Shown piece after piece: positions 21,146 through 32,809 of a DNA stretch of 64,000 nucleotides. A model generated the notes under the pieces. That model saw only the letters and a list, made by a program, of their open reading frames with translations. It was not told the origin of the DNA and made no database searches. The position numbers and the translations under genes were made by a program. This DNA comes from Nymphaea colorata (taxonomy: Eukaryota > Streptophyta > Magnoliopsida > Nymphaeales > Nymphaeaceae), in the NCBI RefSeq assembly GCF_008831285.2, contig NC_045139.1, positions 16,598,354-16,662,353 on the forward strand, written 5' to 3'. Within the stretch, counting starts at the first letter, position 1, and the number at the start of each line of letters is the position of its first letter.

Positions 21146-21193
21146 TGCAGACCAACCTGTGCCAACACCAGAGAAAGAGAGGATGCCCTCGGC

Positions 21194-21213
21194 TCTCTCT
21201 CTCTCTCTCTCTC
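21194..21213. repeat. (CT)n run in YSL 5' leader
   Basis: About 20 bases of CT dinucleotide lie some 50 bases upstream of the YSL ATG, reading as GA repeats on the coding strand. Such GAGA tracts are common in plant 5' leaders and are bound by BBR/BPC factors in known cases; a role here is inference. Confidence 0.7.
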
Positions 21214-21329
21214 GCTGCGTTGAGGGAGGGAAAAGCAGACAAGACGAAGAAGAGGTCCGGAGAGAGGAGAGACAGAGACCTGAACAAATGAAGGGACGGG
21301 AGGGCGTCGCGCGGTTTCGAGAGAAGTAG

Positions 21330-21831
21330 ACAAACGACCCTACAAAACGAACCGAACAGACCTGATCACTCACGTTAGGACCATAACTAAATCGCTTAAA
21401 TTGCATGCATGATACTTTCTAAACTATTAATTTAAGACAAAAAAACATGTTCTTTCCAATTGATATTTTAAAAAATTTCCCTTATATATCAAAGTTGGTA
21501 AATACCAATCGTGTTGATTTTTCATTTAAAAACTATTTTAAATATAATATAAATATCTTAATATATTTATAAAGACTATTTGATATAAAAACATACTTTG
21601 AATTATTCAAGTTGTCTTAATGCAAAATATTGATTTTTTTTTATTATCACACCATGGGGGCCGTTCATTTTTTTCTTATTATAAAAACACCATTAAGTCT
21701 AACAAATGATCAACTTAATGTTTGTTTTGCATCAACTAAATGTAACATCATATCAATAAAGTTAGATTGCAAAAAAACACTTTAAAAATCAAAATCAAAT
21801 AGTCTAGTTTTTATCCCTGATACCAACTTCT

Positions 21832-21890
<59 letters not shown>

Positions 21891-23028
21891 CTATCAAATA
21901 AAGTGTGTGTGAAGCTGAAATTTAGTTGAGTGTGTCCTACATAACTTGCTAAATCATGTTGCCAGGTATTTCATTTCACCAATGTAAAAACTCTTAGCAT
22001 AACAGCACATTTGTTGGATTGGTTGCCGGGTCACAAGATCAATAAGATAATATGCGTCTGAGCCAGTAGCGGAAATAAAAATTTCAAATGAGAGTAAATA
22101 CAGATATGTAAAATTTGGGAAGTTTGGATCCTAAAGCCCATTTGTATTTTCTCAAGTGCATAGTGGAGCTTGGCTAGTTGGAGAAAGTTGGTTCGTTAAT
22201 TTGATTCGCTTGGGCACTGTTCCTCTGAACTTTATATGGCGAGGTGCAAAGTAATTGAAAGAGTATTAAAGGGTTCTAGCTATTAAGATCAACTCCATAG
22301 TATTTGATTAAAAATTGTCTATCAAATTCGCAGGATTCTCAAAGAAAAATTCCGACCTGCTTTCCCGGAGAAGGAGAGAATCGTCGGTCCAGAAGTTCAC
22401 TGACGTGGCGATTTTCTGACCGTAGAACCACTGGATGATCGGGAGCAAAAATAGGAAGAGAGACAGATGGGTACGTGTCGACAGTTTGGATTTGGATCTG
22501 GCGTCAGACGGTACCCGAGTCAATCTAATCCGAATGGATCCAAGTCCCCAGATACAGAGTTTATGTTTCCAATTGCCCATTCTTTCATCAGATCCAGTTA
22601 CGTTGATATCTCCCCTTCTTCACTCGATCTCCGATCCGCTCACGTTTATGAAGCTTACATCCAATAAGGAACCAACAATATGCAATATTTCATACCATTT
22701 AGTACCACCATCAATGAATCTATTGAGCTTGGCTACTTTAAAATGTTGTTCTATCATAGATTATCTCGATCCAAATATGGTGACTCCAGTTAACCATGAA
22801 AGGAGCGCATCATCCAATCAAATTTTAGATTATGAATAAAGAAAACATGATCTCTGACCTTCAGGCAAACACCAACCGGAAGGAACATTGTTTTCTTCTG
22901 AAATACAAAAGAAGAGAACATCTGCCTCTATGTCAATTTCATTTTGATTGTCAACTCCCCAAGACATAACACATAGTATAGTCCGGAGATGAAAAGGAAA
23001 TCCCTCTTTTCCTGATGAAAGGTTCTTG
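21330..23028. other. Intergenic between YSL and PPR genes
   Basis: AT-rich DNA with one long (TA)n run at 21834-21889. Around 22480-22630 the sequence is rich in GGATCC/GATCTC words. The 134-codon open frame at 22435-22839 and the minus-strand frame at 22308-22580 show no family motif. No gene is supported. Confidence 0.6.
21834..21889. repeat. (TA)n microsatellite
   Basis: Uninterrupted alternating TA run of about 56 bases in intergenic DNA. Confidence 0.95.
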
Positions 23029-24786
23029 CTAAGAAAAAGAATTAGTTAAATCAGGGGCATACCCTGAATCTTTCAGTTCCATATACAGATGTTCAAGAGT
23101 AGAGTAAATGAGCTCACTCTGTGGATGCATGTTATCATCCACACCAAAAACATGGACATTTCCTGCTGCCTCTGTCCAACTGTACCCACTGTCTTTCTTA
23201 ATTCCCTTGTCCTTCAACAGCAACCTAACTCTAGCTACATCCTGCCATCTTCTATTTGCAGCATACATGTTAGCCAGCATCACATGATTAGCAGCAACAT
23301 GAGGCTCCAACCTGAAGAGTTGTTCTGCACACCTCACGCCAAGACCCACATCCCCAGTCAACCTGCATGCATTCAATAATGCACCCCAAGAGGATGCACC
23401 AGGCTCAAATGGCATCTTCTTCATGAATTCCTCTGCGTCCTTCACATGCCCAGCGCGCCCAAGGAGATCGATCATGCACGTGTAATGCTCTTCAGACGGC
23501 TCAACCCCAAAGTCTTTTTTCATCGAGTTAAAGTGCTTCATTCCTTCTTCAATCAAGCCCGAGTGGCTACAAGCATGTAATACACACACAAATGTCACAG
23601 AGTTCGGCTTAATTTCTGCTTCTTTCATCAACTCAAACATATGTAGTGCTTCTGTACCAAATCCATGGTGAGCATACCCTGAAATTATTCCAGTCCATGA
23701 GACTACGTTTCTGATTGGCATCTCTACATGTACTTGCTTTGCATCTGCCAAGCAACCGCATTTAGAGTACATGTCAATAAGAGAATTTCCAGCAAAGACC
23801 TGCATTGCGTATCCGAATTTAATAACTTGTGCATGGATCTGTTTCCCCTGATCAAGTGCAGGCAAATTAGCACAAGCACTAAGTATGCATGAAAAGGAGA
23901 AAGGATCAGGAGACATCCCAACTCTCATTTGTTCACGAAACAACTGAAGTCCCTCCTCTCCATTGTCACTCTGAACATAACTTGCAATAACTGAAGTCCA
24001 AGAAACCACATTTGGCTCTTTCATTTGATCAAATGCTCGACGAGCACATTGGGTATCCCCACATTTCCCATACATATCAACAAGGGAGCTGGCAACAAAG
24101 ACATGATCTTCAAAACCAGTTTTGATCACAAGACAATGAACGGACATGCCATTATAACTAGAACTTAAATCAATGCAAGCTTTCAACACAACACAGAAGC
24201 CATAGTCGTTAAACCCCACACCCTGTCTATGCATGTCCACGGAAAACTCCAGAGCCTCCCAAGCTAACCCGTTCTGAGATAACCCGGAAAGAACTGAAGA
24301 CCATGACACTAAATCTCTTTCGGGCATTTCATCGAACACTTTCACCGCATCCTCTAACTTACAGCATTTTCCGTATAGCGATATCAAAACATTCCTACCC
24401 ACAACGTCCGATACGGAGTTAGTTTTTATAGCAAGCGAATGAATCTGTCTGCCTTCCGGCAATGCTGCCAACTTCGCGCACGAGTTCAGGACAGAAAGCA
24501 TTACCGGGCGGGAGTCCCAACGACCATTGCCGCTGCGCTGAATTAGCCGAAACAAAGAAATGACTTCCTCAAACCGTTTCTCTCGATAAAGTGAAGTGAT
24601 TAAGGCCGCCCAAGAGGCCAAGTTTTGCTCAGGCGATTCCGCGAAGGCCTGATGGGCATCAAATAGGCTGGTGGAACTCCACCTTCTCAAGCCAATTTCC
24701 GGCGAAATGAAGAACAGCTTGTTGAAGAGAGACTTCCAAGAGATAATCAACGGGATGCAATGGCCGCCAGTTCGGCCAAGCATCAC
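23029..24786 (-). CDS. PLS-class pentatricopeptide repeat protein with E/E+-type tail, organelle-targeted
   Basis: Single-exon gene of 585 aa. Proteins of this class bind specific organellar RNAs, usually for C-to-U editing, in mitochondria or plastids. An N-terminal region rich in basic and hydroxylated residues precedes tandem P, L and S motifs. Typical motif text is NVLISLYGKCCKLEDAVKVF, MPERDLVSWSSVLSGLSQNG, NSLIDMYSKCGCLADA and NVVSWTGIISGYAHHGFGTE. The C terminus carries E and E+ type blocks (SWGALLNACRLTGDVGLG, YAANRRWQDVARVRLLLKDK, KKDSGYSWTEAAGNVHVFGV). There is no DYW deaminase domain, so an editing role would need a partner deaminase. The RNA target cannot be told from this window. 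A tRNA-Val gene lies about 150 bases upstream on the opposite strand. Confidence 0.95.
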   Translation of the reverse strand: MMLGRTGGHCIPLIISWKSLFNKLFFISPEIGLRRWSSTSLFDAHQAFAESPEQNLASWAALITSLYREKRFEEVISLFRLIQRSGNGRWDSRPVMLSVLNSCAKLAALPEGRQIHSLAIKTNSVSDVVGRNVLISLYGKCCKLEDAVKVFDEMPERDLVSWSSVLSGLSQNGLAWEALEFSVDMHRQGVGFNDYGFCVVLKACIDLSSSYNGMSVHCLVIKTGFEDHVFVASSLVDMYGKCGDTQCARRAFDQMKEPNVVSWTSVIASYVQSDNGEEGLQLFREQMRVGMSPDPFSFSCILSACANLPALDQGKQIHAQVIKFGYAMQVFAGNSLIDMYSKCGCLADAKQVHVEMPIRNVVSWTGIISGYAHHGFGTEALHMFELMKEAEIKPNSVTFVCVLHACSHSGLIEEGMKHFNSMKKDFGVEPSEEHYTCMIDLLGRAGHVKDAEEFMKKMPFEPGASSWGALLNACRLTGDVGLGVRCAEQLFRLEPHVAANHVMLANMYAANRRWQDVARVRLLLKDKGIKKDSGYSWTEAAGNVHVFGVDDNMHPQSELIYSTLEHLYMELKDSGYAPDLTNSFS

Positions 24787-24936
24787 TTAGAGGAAGGTTG
24801 GCGTGCCCATGCAGCCGTGATCAATGTCCTTGTCCTCTCACCGAGGGGCGAACCGGCCTCTACATGTATAGAATTTTGTGAGGACATAAAACAAATTAAT
24901 TATTTGTTGTTTATCGTGCACGTTATCATCACCTAC

Positions 24937-25010
24937 GGTGTCGTGGTGTAGTTGGTTATCACGTCAGTCTAACACACTGAAGGTCTCCGGTTCGAGTCCG
25001 GGCGACGCCA
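24937..25010 (+). tRNA. tRNA-Val (anticodon AAC)
   Basis: Folds as a full cloverleaf. The acceptor arm GGTGTCG pairs with CGACGCC (one T-G wobble), followed by discriminator A at 25010. The anticodon stem TCAGT/ACTGA encloses loop CTAACAC with AAC at 24971-24973. The T arm is CCGG-TTCGAGT-CCGG, with TTCGA box B. No intron. A T-rich stretch about 20 bases downstream can terminate RNA polymerase III. Confidence 0.96.
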
Positions 25011-25740
25011 GCCGATAATAAATCTTGTCATTTTTATTTCGTTTCTTCTCTTCCAGGTCGGCTCCGAACATTTTTATTTTCTGTAGGAGATCTCCTTCTC
25101 TCGTTCCTTGTTCTCATAACTGTGTCATTTAGGAAATGGCCACAATCTACTGCAGACATGCACGGTCGAAGTTAGAAGATCTCTTTCAAGTCTAAGCCAT
25201 CTTACTTTTTTTACTGTATCTGTTTTAGAATCGTATCTTTTAAAAATGCTTTAAGATAGTCCACCGGAAAAATGGTTCTGATAGTCGCAGTCCATGATGC
25301 AGATGGATGGTAGAAGTTTAAGATAACTTTCACGTCATTGCATCCTTTTTTTTGGTAAACTGTTTCCAAATTATCTAGTTCGGATTGCACGCTTGCTCAC
25401 AAAGTTGACACCGTTATGGAGAGTGCTGTCTAGCACGTTCCTTTTGAAAACAAAAAGAAAGCCTTCAGTTTAGGTAGCAAAAATGGCTGAAACTCTTACT
25501 TTCTTTTCTGCTTCCTGCCGTTCCATCCGGTTAGTCTGGTAGTCTTCATCTTTTTCTCAGGCCTTGTTTGACAGCCAAGAGTTGTGGAACTGGAAAGATG
25601 TTTCCAGAAATAAAATTTCAGAAATCAGTGGAATGGAAACAAAATGCATATTTCCAAACCAGAAATACTAGATTCAGTCTGCAACAGTTCTCTGCCAACC
25701 TTTTTTCCTTAGAATTTTGTCTAGAACTTAGAACAATGCT

Positions 25741-25745
<5 letters not shown>

Positions 25746-25779
<34 letters not shown>
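25746..25779. repeat. (CT)n microsatellite
   Basis: Perfect CT run next to the left target duplication of the adjacent MITE. Confidence 0.95.
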
Positions 25780-25784
<5 letters not shown>

Positions 25785-25786
25785 CA

Positions 25787-25909
25787 CAGGGGCGAGGGGG
25801 GGAGGGCGCCTGGGCCATGGCCCGAATGAGTGCAGGAATTTTTTTTAGTTTGGCCCCACCTGACGCTCCTCTTGGCCCGCCCCTGAAAAAAATATTGGCT
25901 CCGCCTCTG
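25787..25909. mobile_element. hAT-like MITE with 8-bp target site duplication
   Basis: The 123-bp element starts CAGGGGCGAGG and ends with the reverse complement of CAGAGGCGGAGCC, an imperfect terminal inverted repeat. The 8 bases on each side are identical, CATATACA at 25779-25786 and 25910-25917. An 8-bp duplication plus CAG..CTG termini is the signature of the hAT superfamily. It is far too short to encode a transposase, so it is non-autonomous. Confidence 0.75.
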
Positions 25910-26583
25910 CATATACAGTTCATAATTTTGATTAACAGCAATAGCTCGCATAGGGTATAACAGATTTAGGTGCCCAATAGACCTTTATAAAGAATAATAT
26001 AGTAAAATAGTCATCGTGAGTGACCACTTAATACAAAAAATAGTCCATCCAAACAGCAATACAAGGAAGAAGTAGAAACGCGTAGAAACAAACTCTAGCC
26101 AAACCAAAATATCAGCAATATGTGAGAAAAGGTACGGTAGAGAAGGCACACTCAGAAGCTTTTGACACTGACTATTAATTTTAATACAAAATTGATATAG
26201 GAACAATGGTTGGACTGGAGAATCATATGACCCTTCTCTTTTTAGTTCTTCTCATGCTAATGAAGGCAACTGCATGCCGCAGAAGGTGAAAAATGATCAG
26301 AGAATGTCCACTGCATGCACTACTATCGAATGGAGGGAGAGCTACATGTACCTCCAAAGTAATCCATGAGAGTTGCTTTAATCCCATCTGCTTTCCAACT
26401 GAAAATTCATTGCCTAATACATCAGCACCAGTTTTTGGCTGAACGAAAAAATTTTGCATATAGTTTCAACTGTTCTTCCAGGTAGTCCTTCAGAAACGGT
26501 GTCCTATCAAATAGATGGCACAAGCAGCTCCAAGAAGGCGACTAATCACTACATAACCTCAAAACCGTTTAGAAAACAGTTCC

Positions 26584-28815
26584 TTATTTTTTATGGCTCT
26601 TCCCAGTATGTGATGAACTAAGTCGCAAAGCTGAAATTGGGTATGGGCAACCGAAGAACACAGAGATGTTGTGCCACCCACTTTCACCAACTTCACCATC
26701 CCTTGAACTTAGGTGATCCAAGTATGTCTTCCCCTCATATATGAACTGGAGTTGCTGCCACAGCAATAATCCAATGCCCACTTCAACTGACACACTTGCT
26801 ATGCACAAATAAATTAAAACTATGCCTCGAGCTGACAAGAGAAATGCCGTGTTTGCTAAAGCATGTAAAATTTCGGCTGAAAATCTTCCAACAGAAGATT
26901 TGCTTAATTCTTCCAAGGAATACCCTGGATCATACACTAGTGGTGGCCAAACATGCCAACCAACATAGATAGACATCAGAAAGGCATAGAAGTTGCTTAT
27001 AACAGCAAAAACAAGAAATGTAACAAAGAGACGGTGATTTCCTGCTCCTACACAATTGCCAATCTGCATGCACAGAAAAATTAGTCAGACTTGTCAAGGA
27101 GAATACATAATTAATAACAAAAAAAGTTTGTGCATTGAGATATTACTGGTGTTGGAGGACCACAATAAAAAGTTACAAAAGAGATTATATGACTTTTCCT
27201 TACAGAATTCTTAAAAGAAATTCAATAGGAACCAAAGTTATCAGATCAAAAAGAAAACATTTTTCGTCTCCCTTGAAGCAACTATTACAGGAACAAAAAA
27301 GAAATCACCAGAATCTAAAGCAAAATACATAATATTTGTGTTAGACTGGGGACAGGGTACTGTCCATGGGGTTGTATGCCACCGGAGTACAATATGTCTC
27401 AAATCCTGGGTGTGATTTTCTTGTGCAAGAAACAGGAAAAAAAGAACACATAATTGCTGGTTTAGTCATGGGAACGGTCACATCTTACAAAATTTTGAAC
27501 AGGAAGGCAAATCAGTTAGAAAATAGATTAAGGAAAAAATGATACAAAAACTAGAACAAACTTACGACAAAACAAATTAGTTGGCATTGAAAAGAAAAAC
27601 CAATATCCTACGAGAGAAAATTTCTAATTTCTGTTTTGTCTTTATTTTCATTGAAGCTGAATTGGACATGTAGAAGAGAAACTAAGGGCTTGGTAGCAAT
27701 CAGATAGAGAGAATTTACGAAGGGAGACAATGTACGAACAGCCAGCCGCAATAAATCTCTAGGCAGAGTGAAGGTACACGAAGAGAAATATCTCCTTGTA
27801 CTTCACAGATAGTTTGCAGCTTTCTTCTTTTCTATTGTTTGATTTATGGTAACACACTAAGATCATCTCCATCCTTTCCACACTACCAACCTTCAAAAAC
27901 AGATGCTAGTTAAGACATCAAAAAACTTACACCACCGTGAAATATCAATAATACATGCAAAGCAGTTTAAGCTAGCAACTAAGAGAAACCTGAGCCAGAA
28001 TATCCTCTTCTCAGTTAGGATATAAGACAATGCTTTCTGGATGGGTATGATTGCTGACTTGGGAGGTGAAGGTTTACCATATGTCCCTCAATGTAAAACC
28101 TCTAGGTACCCCTCCCTTGCCCACTAAGAAAGACTTTCTGTTGCTTAGTTATGCTATTTTTAGGCTCGATCTTTTTGACAATTATCAATTATTTTTGTCA
28201 TGTTTGGTTACATCTTAAAAGAAATATAAACACCAACAAGAAACCATTTCCACTTTATTCTTTTCCAGTCAGAAATGTTTGTATGTAGGATCCTTGTCTA
28301 AGATTTCCCAGCATGGGAAATAAATGAATAATGTAAATGGACAATTGACAAAAGAAAGGACCAGTAAAAAGGAACAAACAGAAGAAGTAATGGTTTTTGT
28401 AGCATGATAAAGGAGTCAGAGAGATAGAGTAGATGTAGGTCACCTCAAACAACATGAATACATATGCACACACATACGCCCGAAAATATGCACATGGGCA
28501 TGCATGCAGAATCCTGCATTTTAGGTTTTCTGGAAGAAAAGTATCTCATTCAACATCAAACAGGAGATTCAGAAATAAAAATATACAGAGATATCAGATT
28601 CATGGAAAATGAAATATAGTGGTTACATGAGAACAACCAAGATCAAGCAATTGATGGTTAGGTGTCATCAGCAACCTTGCAATACATTAGTAAGATGCTT
28701 ACATAGAAGCAGTAGACAAGAGTATACACACAGTATGCTGTGCAGCATACATATGTAGTGACCCAACCCCACACTCGCAATGCATATGCTCATTTACGCA
28801 CATGTAAACATGAAC

Positions 28816-28866
<51 letters not shown>

Positions 28867-29788
28867 CTTTCAACTTTTGTGGATTAAGATGCCAAATAAT
28901 CCCCAGTAAAAGGAATATGAATCTAGATCAATTCAGAGCATCAAAAAATACCGAACTTAAGCAAAAAACACTCACAAATGGGCAGTGATGGTCCATGTCC
29001 AAAATACATGTTTTACAAGACCTACAATGATGTGTCTGAGGTGACTTCGGTTTTTCACAGTAATGACAAAATCTATAATTGTCCAGTCCGTCTTTCCTGA
29101 CAACTTCATAACTGCCATACAAGACAGATGGCTGTTCCCCGGCATGACGAAATGCTACCAAGATGAAGCTATACATGGTGCCGGTTGCAAAAAATACTGT
29201 TGACAAAGAATGGAAAGCTGCCCATATATATCCCAAGGAGAATACAAATGGAAATGAAGCCCACACGCCACCACCTGAGGATTTAAAGCAAAAAAAAAAA
29301 TACTAGTAACGAAAATATTTTCGAATGACAAACAATTTAGAAATTGGAAAAGAAATGATAAATTTACAAAGAAACTAACATCAGTAATTGTTGGTCTAAT
29401 GGACAATTCCATATTTACCTGACTAAATGAAATTCACAAATTCACATATATATTATATATCAAACAGCATTAAAATGAGTGACAATGAAGTATAAGGTCC
29501 ACCGAACATACATATAATTAATAGCATGAACACAATAAGAATAGTGAGAAATGACCGGTCCCGCACTCTTCTCCAGAAAGAACAACAACGACTGTCATGT
29601 TTCAATGGGTTTTGGTTTGTGATAGCTCCACACCATCCACACTTGAACACAGGAGAAAAGGATGGAAGCATAAGACGTAAACCACAACCCCAACAAATCG
29701 TCTCATGGCTCTGAGGCATGTAAGCCACATAATGTCCCTCCTGAGTAAAGAAAGTGCAGGTCAGGCTTCCATTTTCTAAGCCAGCCAT
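26584..29788 (-). CDS. DHHC-type protein S-acyltransferase with N-terminal zinc-ribbon-like motif
   Basis: Palmitoyltransferase of endomembranes that attaches fatty acids to cysteines of target proteins. Three coding exons join in phase: 29788-29503, 29274-28976, 27063-26584, giving 356 aa. The cysteine-rich core reads FCHYCEKPKSPQTHHCRSCK, then CILDMDHHCPF with the catalytic Cys at 193, and continues after an intron of about 1.9 kb as IGNCVGAGNHRLF. Hydrophobic segments flank it on both sides (about four in all). Ahead of the first membrane segment is C32-x2-C35-x14-C50-x2-C53 within CWGCGLRLM..FKCGWCGAITN, resembling an LSD1-type zinc ribbon. The first donor is GTGGAC, weak but required by frame. 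The ORF ends at 26584 in a basic tail. The exact Arabidopsis counterpart is not certain. Confidence 0.9.
28815..28864. repeat. (TA)n microsatellite in S-acyltransferase intron 2
   Basis: Alternating TA run, once interrupted by a C, inside the 1.9-kb intron. Confidence 0.95.
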
Positions 29789-32700
29789 ATGTTATTTACA
29801 TTACAAGCAAGTTGATTCATAGCCTTCTTCCAAGTCATAAAGGAACATAAAACAAAAGCAGAAAAATAATTAATTTCACAAAATAATTCTTGACCAAATT
29901 ATGTACTAAATCAAACACCTGATTGTTATTACTAGCTTTTTCCATTTTTGCAGATGAGCACAAGCAGTTTTGTGCTTAGAAAATCTGAATAGAGGTCTGC
30001 ATTCTCTGCAAATAAACCTTCCACCAACCTGAGATGTCTTCAGGCCTGGGTGCTGAAATCATTTACACGCAAAAATAACAGAATGAGAATAACATTCACT
30101 AGAGAATTTAATTTAACAAAGTAAACATAATCATAATTCACAACCCAAAGCCAGAACACCTTCTAGATCGAGGTACCAAATGTGCCATATAAAGCTTTTC
30201 CTAATACAGCTTTAGGGATCTACTTATGATAGTGTTGAACTAGAAGATTCTTAATCCCAAGAAAAAAGGCAGCAAGAGGTACATAAATGTAAGAATATCT
30301 GAAGAGGACACCTTCCTGTTTCCTTAGAAAAAAATAGAACAATATCCTCATGATGTTTAACTATCCACTAATGTCCCTCCACACCCACACCGCCACCCCC
30401 CCCCCCCAAAAAAAAAAAAAAACACACACACACACACACAGAGAGACAACAAGAAAACATACATCTGCAGAGAAATTTCCAAAGGTTAATGCATCTCACG
30501 AGCCATCTACTTCAGTATCCATAATTTTCTTCATGACAGAAGTTCAACTTAAATAAATAAATCAATAACATCGTTTTATCACCTGTTTAAGGTTAGAAAC
30601 TAGGGCTTCTATTTATGACAGAGCAACCTAACCGTTCAGCTGTCTAATTCAATTTTGAAATACTAATCAAAAACTCCTTTTTTTCTTTATTCTTCTTCTC
30701 CCTTTTTCATGAGAAGGAACCTTCCTTGGAAACCAAGTCATTTACTGACCCTCCCTCCACCCACTAGCAAGTAGACCCTAACACTGGCACTCAAGCTTTA
30801 CAGAGTTCATCTGTAAACGTAACCTGACTGCAAGGTTAGAATGGAAAATATTACAGATAGCCCTAGTTGAAAATCTATTTCTTTATTGTCATACATAACC
30901 ATATCCAATAGATGAGCTAAAAGCAACTGTATAAGCACTTATCAAGCTAAACAGGCATCTTAACATGGGTATCTTGTTCTTCTCCAACCAACAGATAAGA
31001 AATCAGTGAGATTGCTTCCTCGCTAAGCCAGGACTGACAAGGACTCGTGATAAAGGAACATCTACGCACTAATTTCCATGCACAAGCAATAGAAGATCAT
31101 TTAATTCTTCTATCCTTGTACTTAGGGATGTCAAAGGTTCAGATTCAGATAATAATAAATCGGATTGACAAAACCAAATTAACCAATATCCTAAGACCAT
31201 ATTCTAAATCACCTACAAACCCCGAAAGGTCCTCAAACTTCGCAAATTGTTAACTGGCAGGGCATTAAGCCTACCAATTAAGATTCACTAAAAGGCTCCC
31301 GTCTGAATTGGTCTGTCTATCCTTATGAGCTTGTGTTAGAATTCAGTAGCTACCATTTCAGTCACCTTAAACCCAAATCTTCGCTGGAGAATCCATCATC
31401 CTTTCCCAAAACAGAGCCATAAACGGTCCTAAGCAACATAATGAAAGAGACTGACGCACTTGCTGAATGCCATCATCTAATGTGATATAGATTATCAAGC
31501 GAAATTCCCCCCGCATGATGCATCAAAGATGATGGACTGCGCTACAGGATCATGTAAGCCCAAACTCAACATGAGAAAGCTAAACGTTTCCATGAGCCCG
31601 TTTTTCATCTATCCAACAAGATAATACCGCCAACAATAAAAGCATCAAGTTCACATTATTAAAACAAACAAAAATTAGATTGTTCATTTTTTTCAAGCCA
31701 AGTTCGCGAACCCGAGCCAAATTGCCCTTTCTTCTCGCAGAACAACGTCAAGAAAAAATAGTAGGTGATGAGTCTCCTTATACAGCCCCAATTTTTCTTG
31801 ATCAAACCAATAGTAAGACTTTCTATCTATCCACTCTGCATCTCAAAAACCAACTTAACATAGGTTGGTCTGAGGTCCATGGACTACAAACAAGAGGAAA
31901 GAATCAAAAACACCATAACCAATTACGCAACAATAAAACAAAGTAGGACCATCATCATAAGAGAAAGTCGCAGAAGAGAGGGGGGGAGGGAGAAAGACAG
32001 AGGCATACTTCGACCAGGCAAAGATTCGAGCTCCCCAGATCGTCGCTTGTCAAACTTGGCGTAGAGTCCTCACTCCCTCTCTCTCTTTCTTTGTTCCTCC
32101 TGTGGTTGGGCGGTTGACTCCTTGCTTGGTCTCCAGGCACAGTCTTTAGGTGGTGGCATCGAACTTTTTAGTTCAAGAACTCGGTCACCGTAGTCACACA
32201 TCTGCAGCATCAAAGAGCTATGGAGTTCAAGAACTTGGTCACCGTAAGCACCAACGATATTAACGGGTCAGACCCATATAAGACCGTAGGTCCAGACTCA
32301 GATCCAAATTTGACGTACCGATCGCCTTGTGCGCCCTCCGCAAGCCCCGACTGGCTGGACTCACAAGTTACAAACCCCATTCCCAACGCCAGAGCCGAAT
32401 TATAAGCTTACCCATTCGATTCATCATGCTGAAGATTTCGAGATCTTAGTAAGATTTCAGTCTTTCTTGGTTTAGTACAACACCTAGTCGGACACCCATC
32501 AATTGCAAAGAAGATTTACTGTTGAAGAAGTGCACGTATGAAGACGAATTGTGTTGTGGAAATTGGAATCCTCTTTAATCCAAATGGTTCAATTTTGGAT
32601 CACTTTCACATATAAAGCATGATCGATTTGTATCTGCTATTTCATTTGGAATCTTTCCAATGAAGTATTGCTGAGAGTTAGCTACCCTCCTTTATTAGCA

Positions 32701-32809
32701 AAACCAATATATACAACAAAAATGGATCCACACCCACCATCCACCTTGACAGAAAATTCACTTCTGTTCCATCCCCGCCTCCTGTTGACAGATCGGAGCT
32801 GCCATTATG
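29789..32809. other. Upstream region of S-acyltransferase
   Basis: No second gene is supported. A C-run, A-run and (CA)n tract stand at about 30397-30440. A minus-strand leader may begin near 32.1 kb, where a pyrimidine-rich stretch is followed by a possible donor (GAA|GTATGCC near 32004), which would make a long 5' UTR intron ending before 29788; transcript data would be needed. A 23-base word is duplicated at 32170-32192 and 32224-32246. Confidence 0.5.

Larger units (their letters stand above)
25011..26583. other. Intergenic between tRNA-Val and S-acyltransferase
   Basis: No gene is supported. It contains a (CT)n run at 25746-25779, a short hAT-like MITE directly after it, and at about 26220-26583 the probable 3' UTR of the S-acyltransferase. 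Open frames here are either microsatellite translations or lack any domain. Confidence 0.6.

Noticed and set aside
22435-22839. 134-codon open frame between YSL and PPR genes
   Set aside because: No domain motif, overlaps GGATCC-rich repeat-like sequence, no partner exons. Most likely chance.
28801-28864. TA-rich stretch considered as a promoter TATA region
   Set aside because: It is a microsatellite inside an intron of the S-acyltransferase with no start context.
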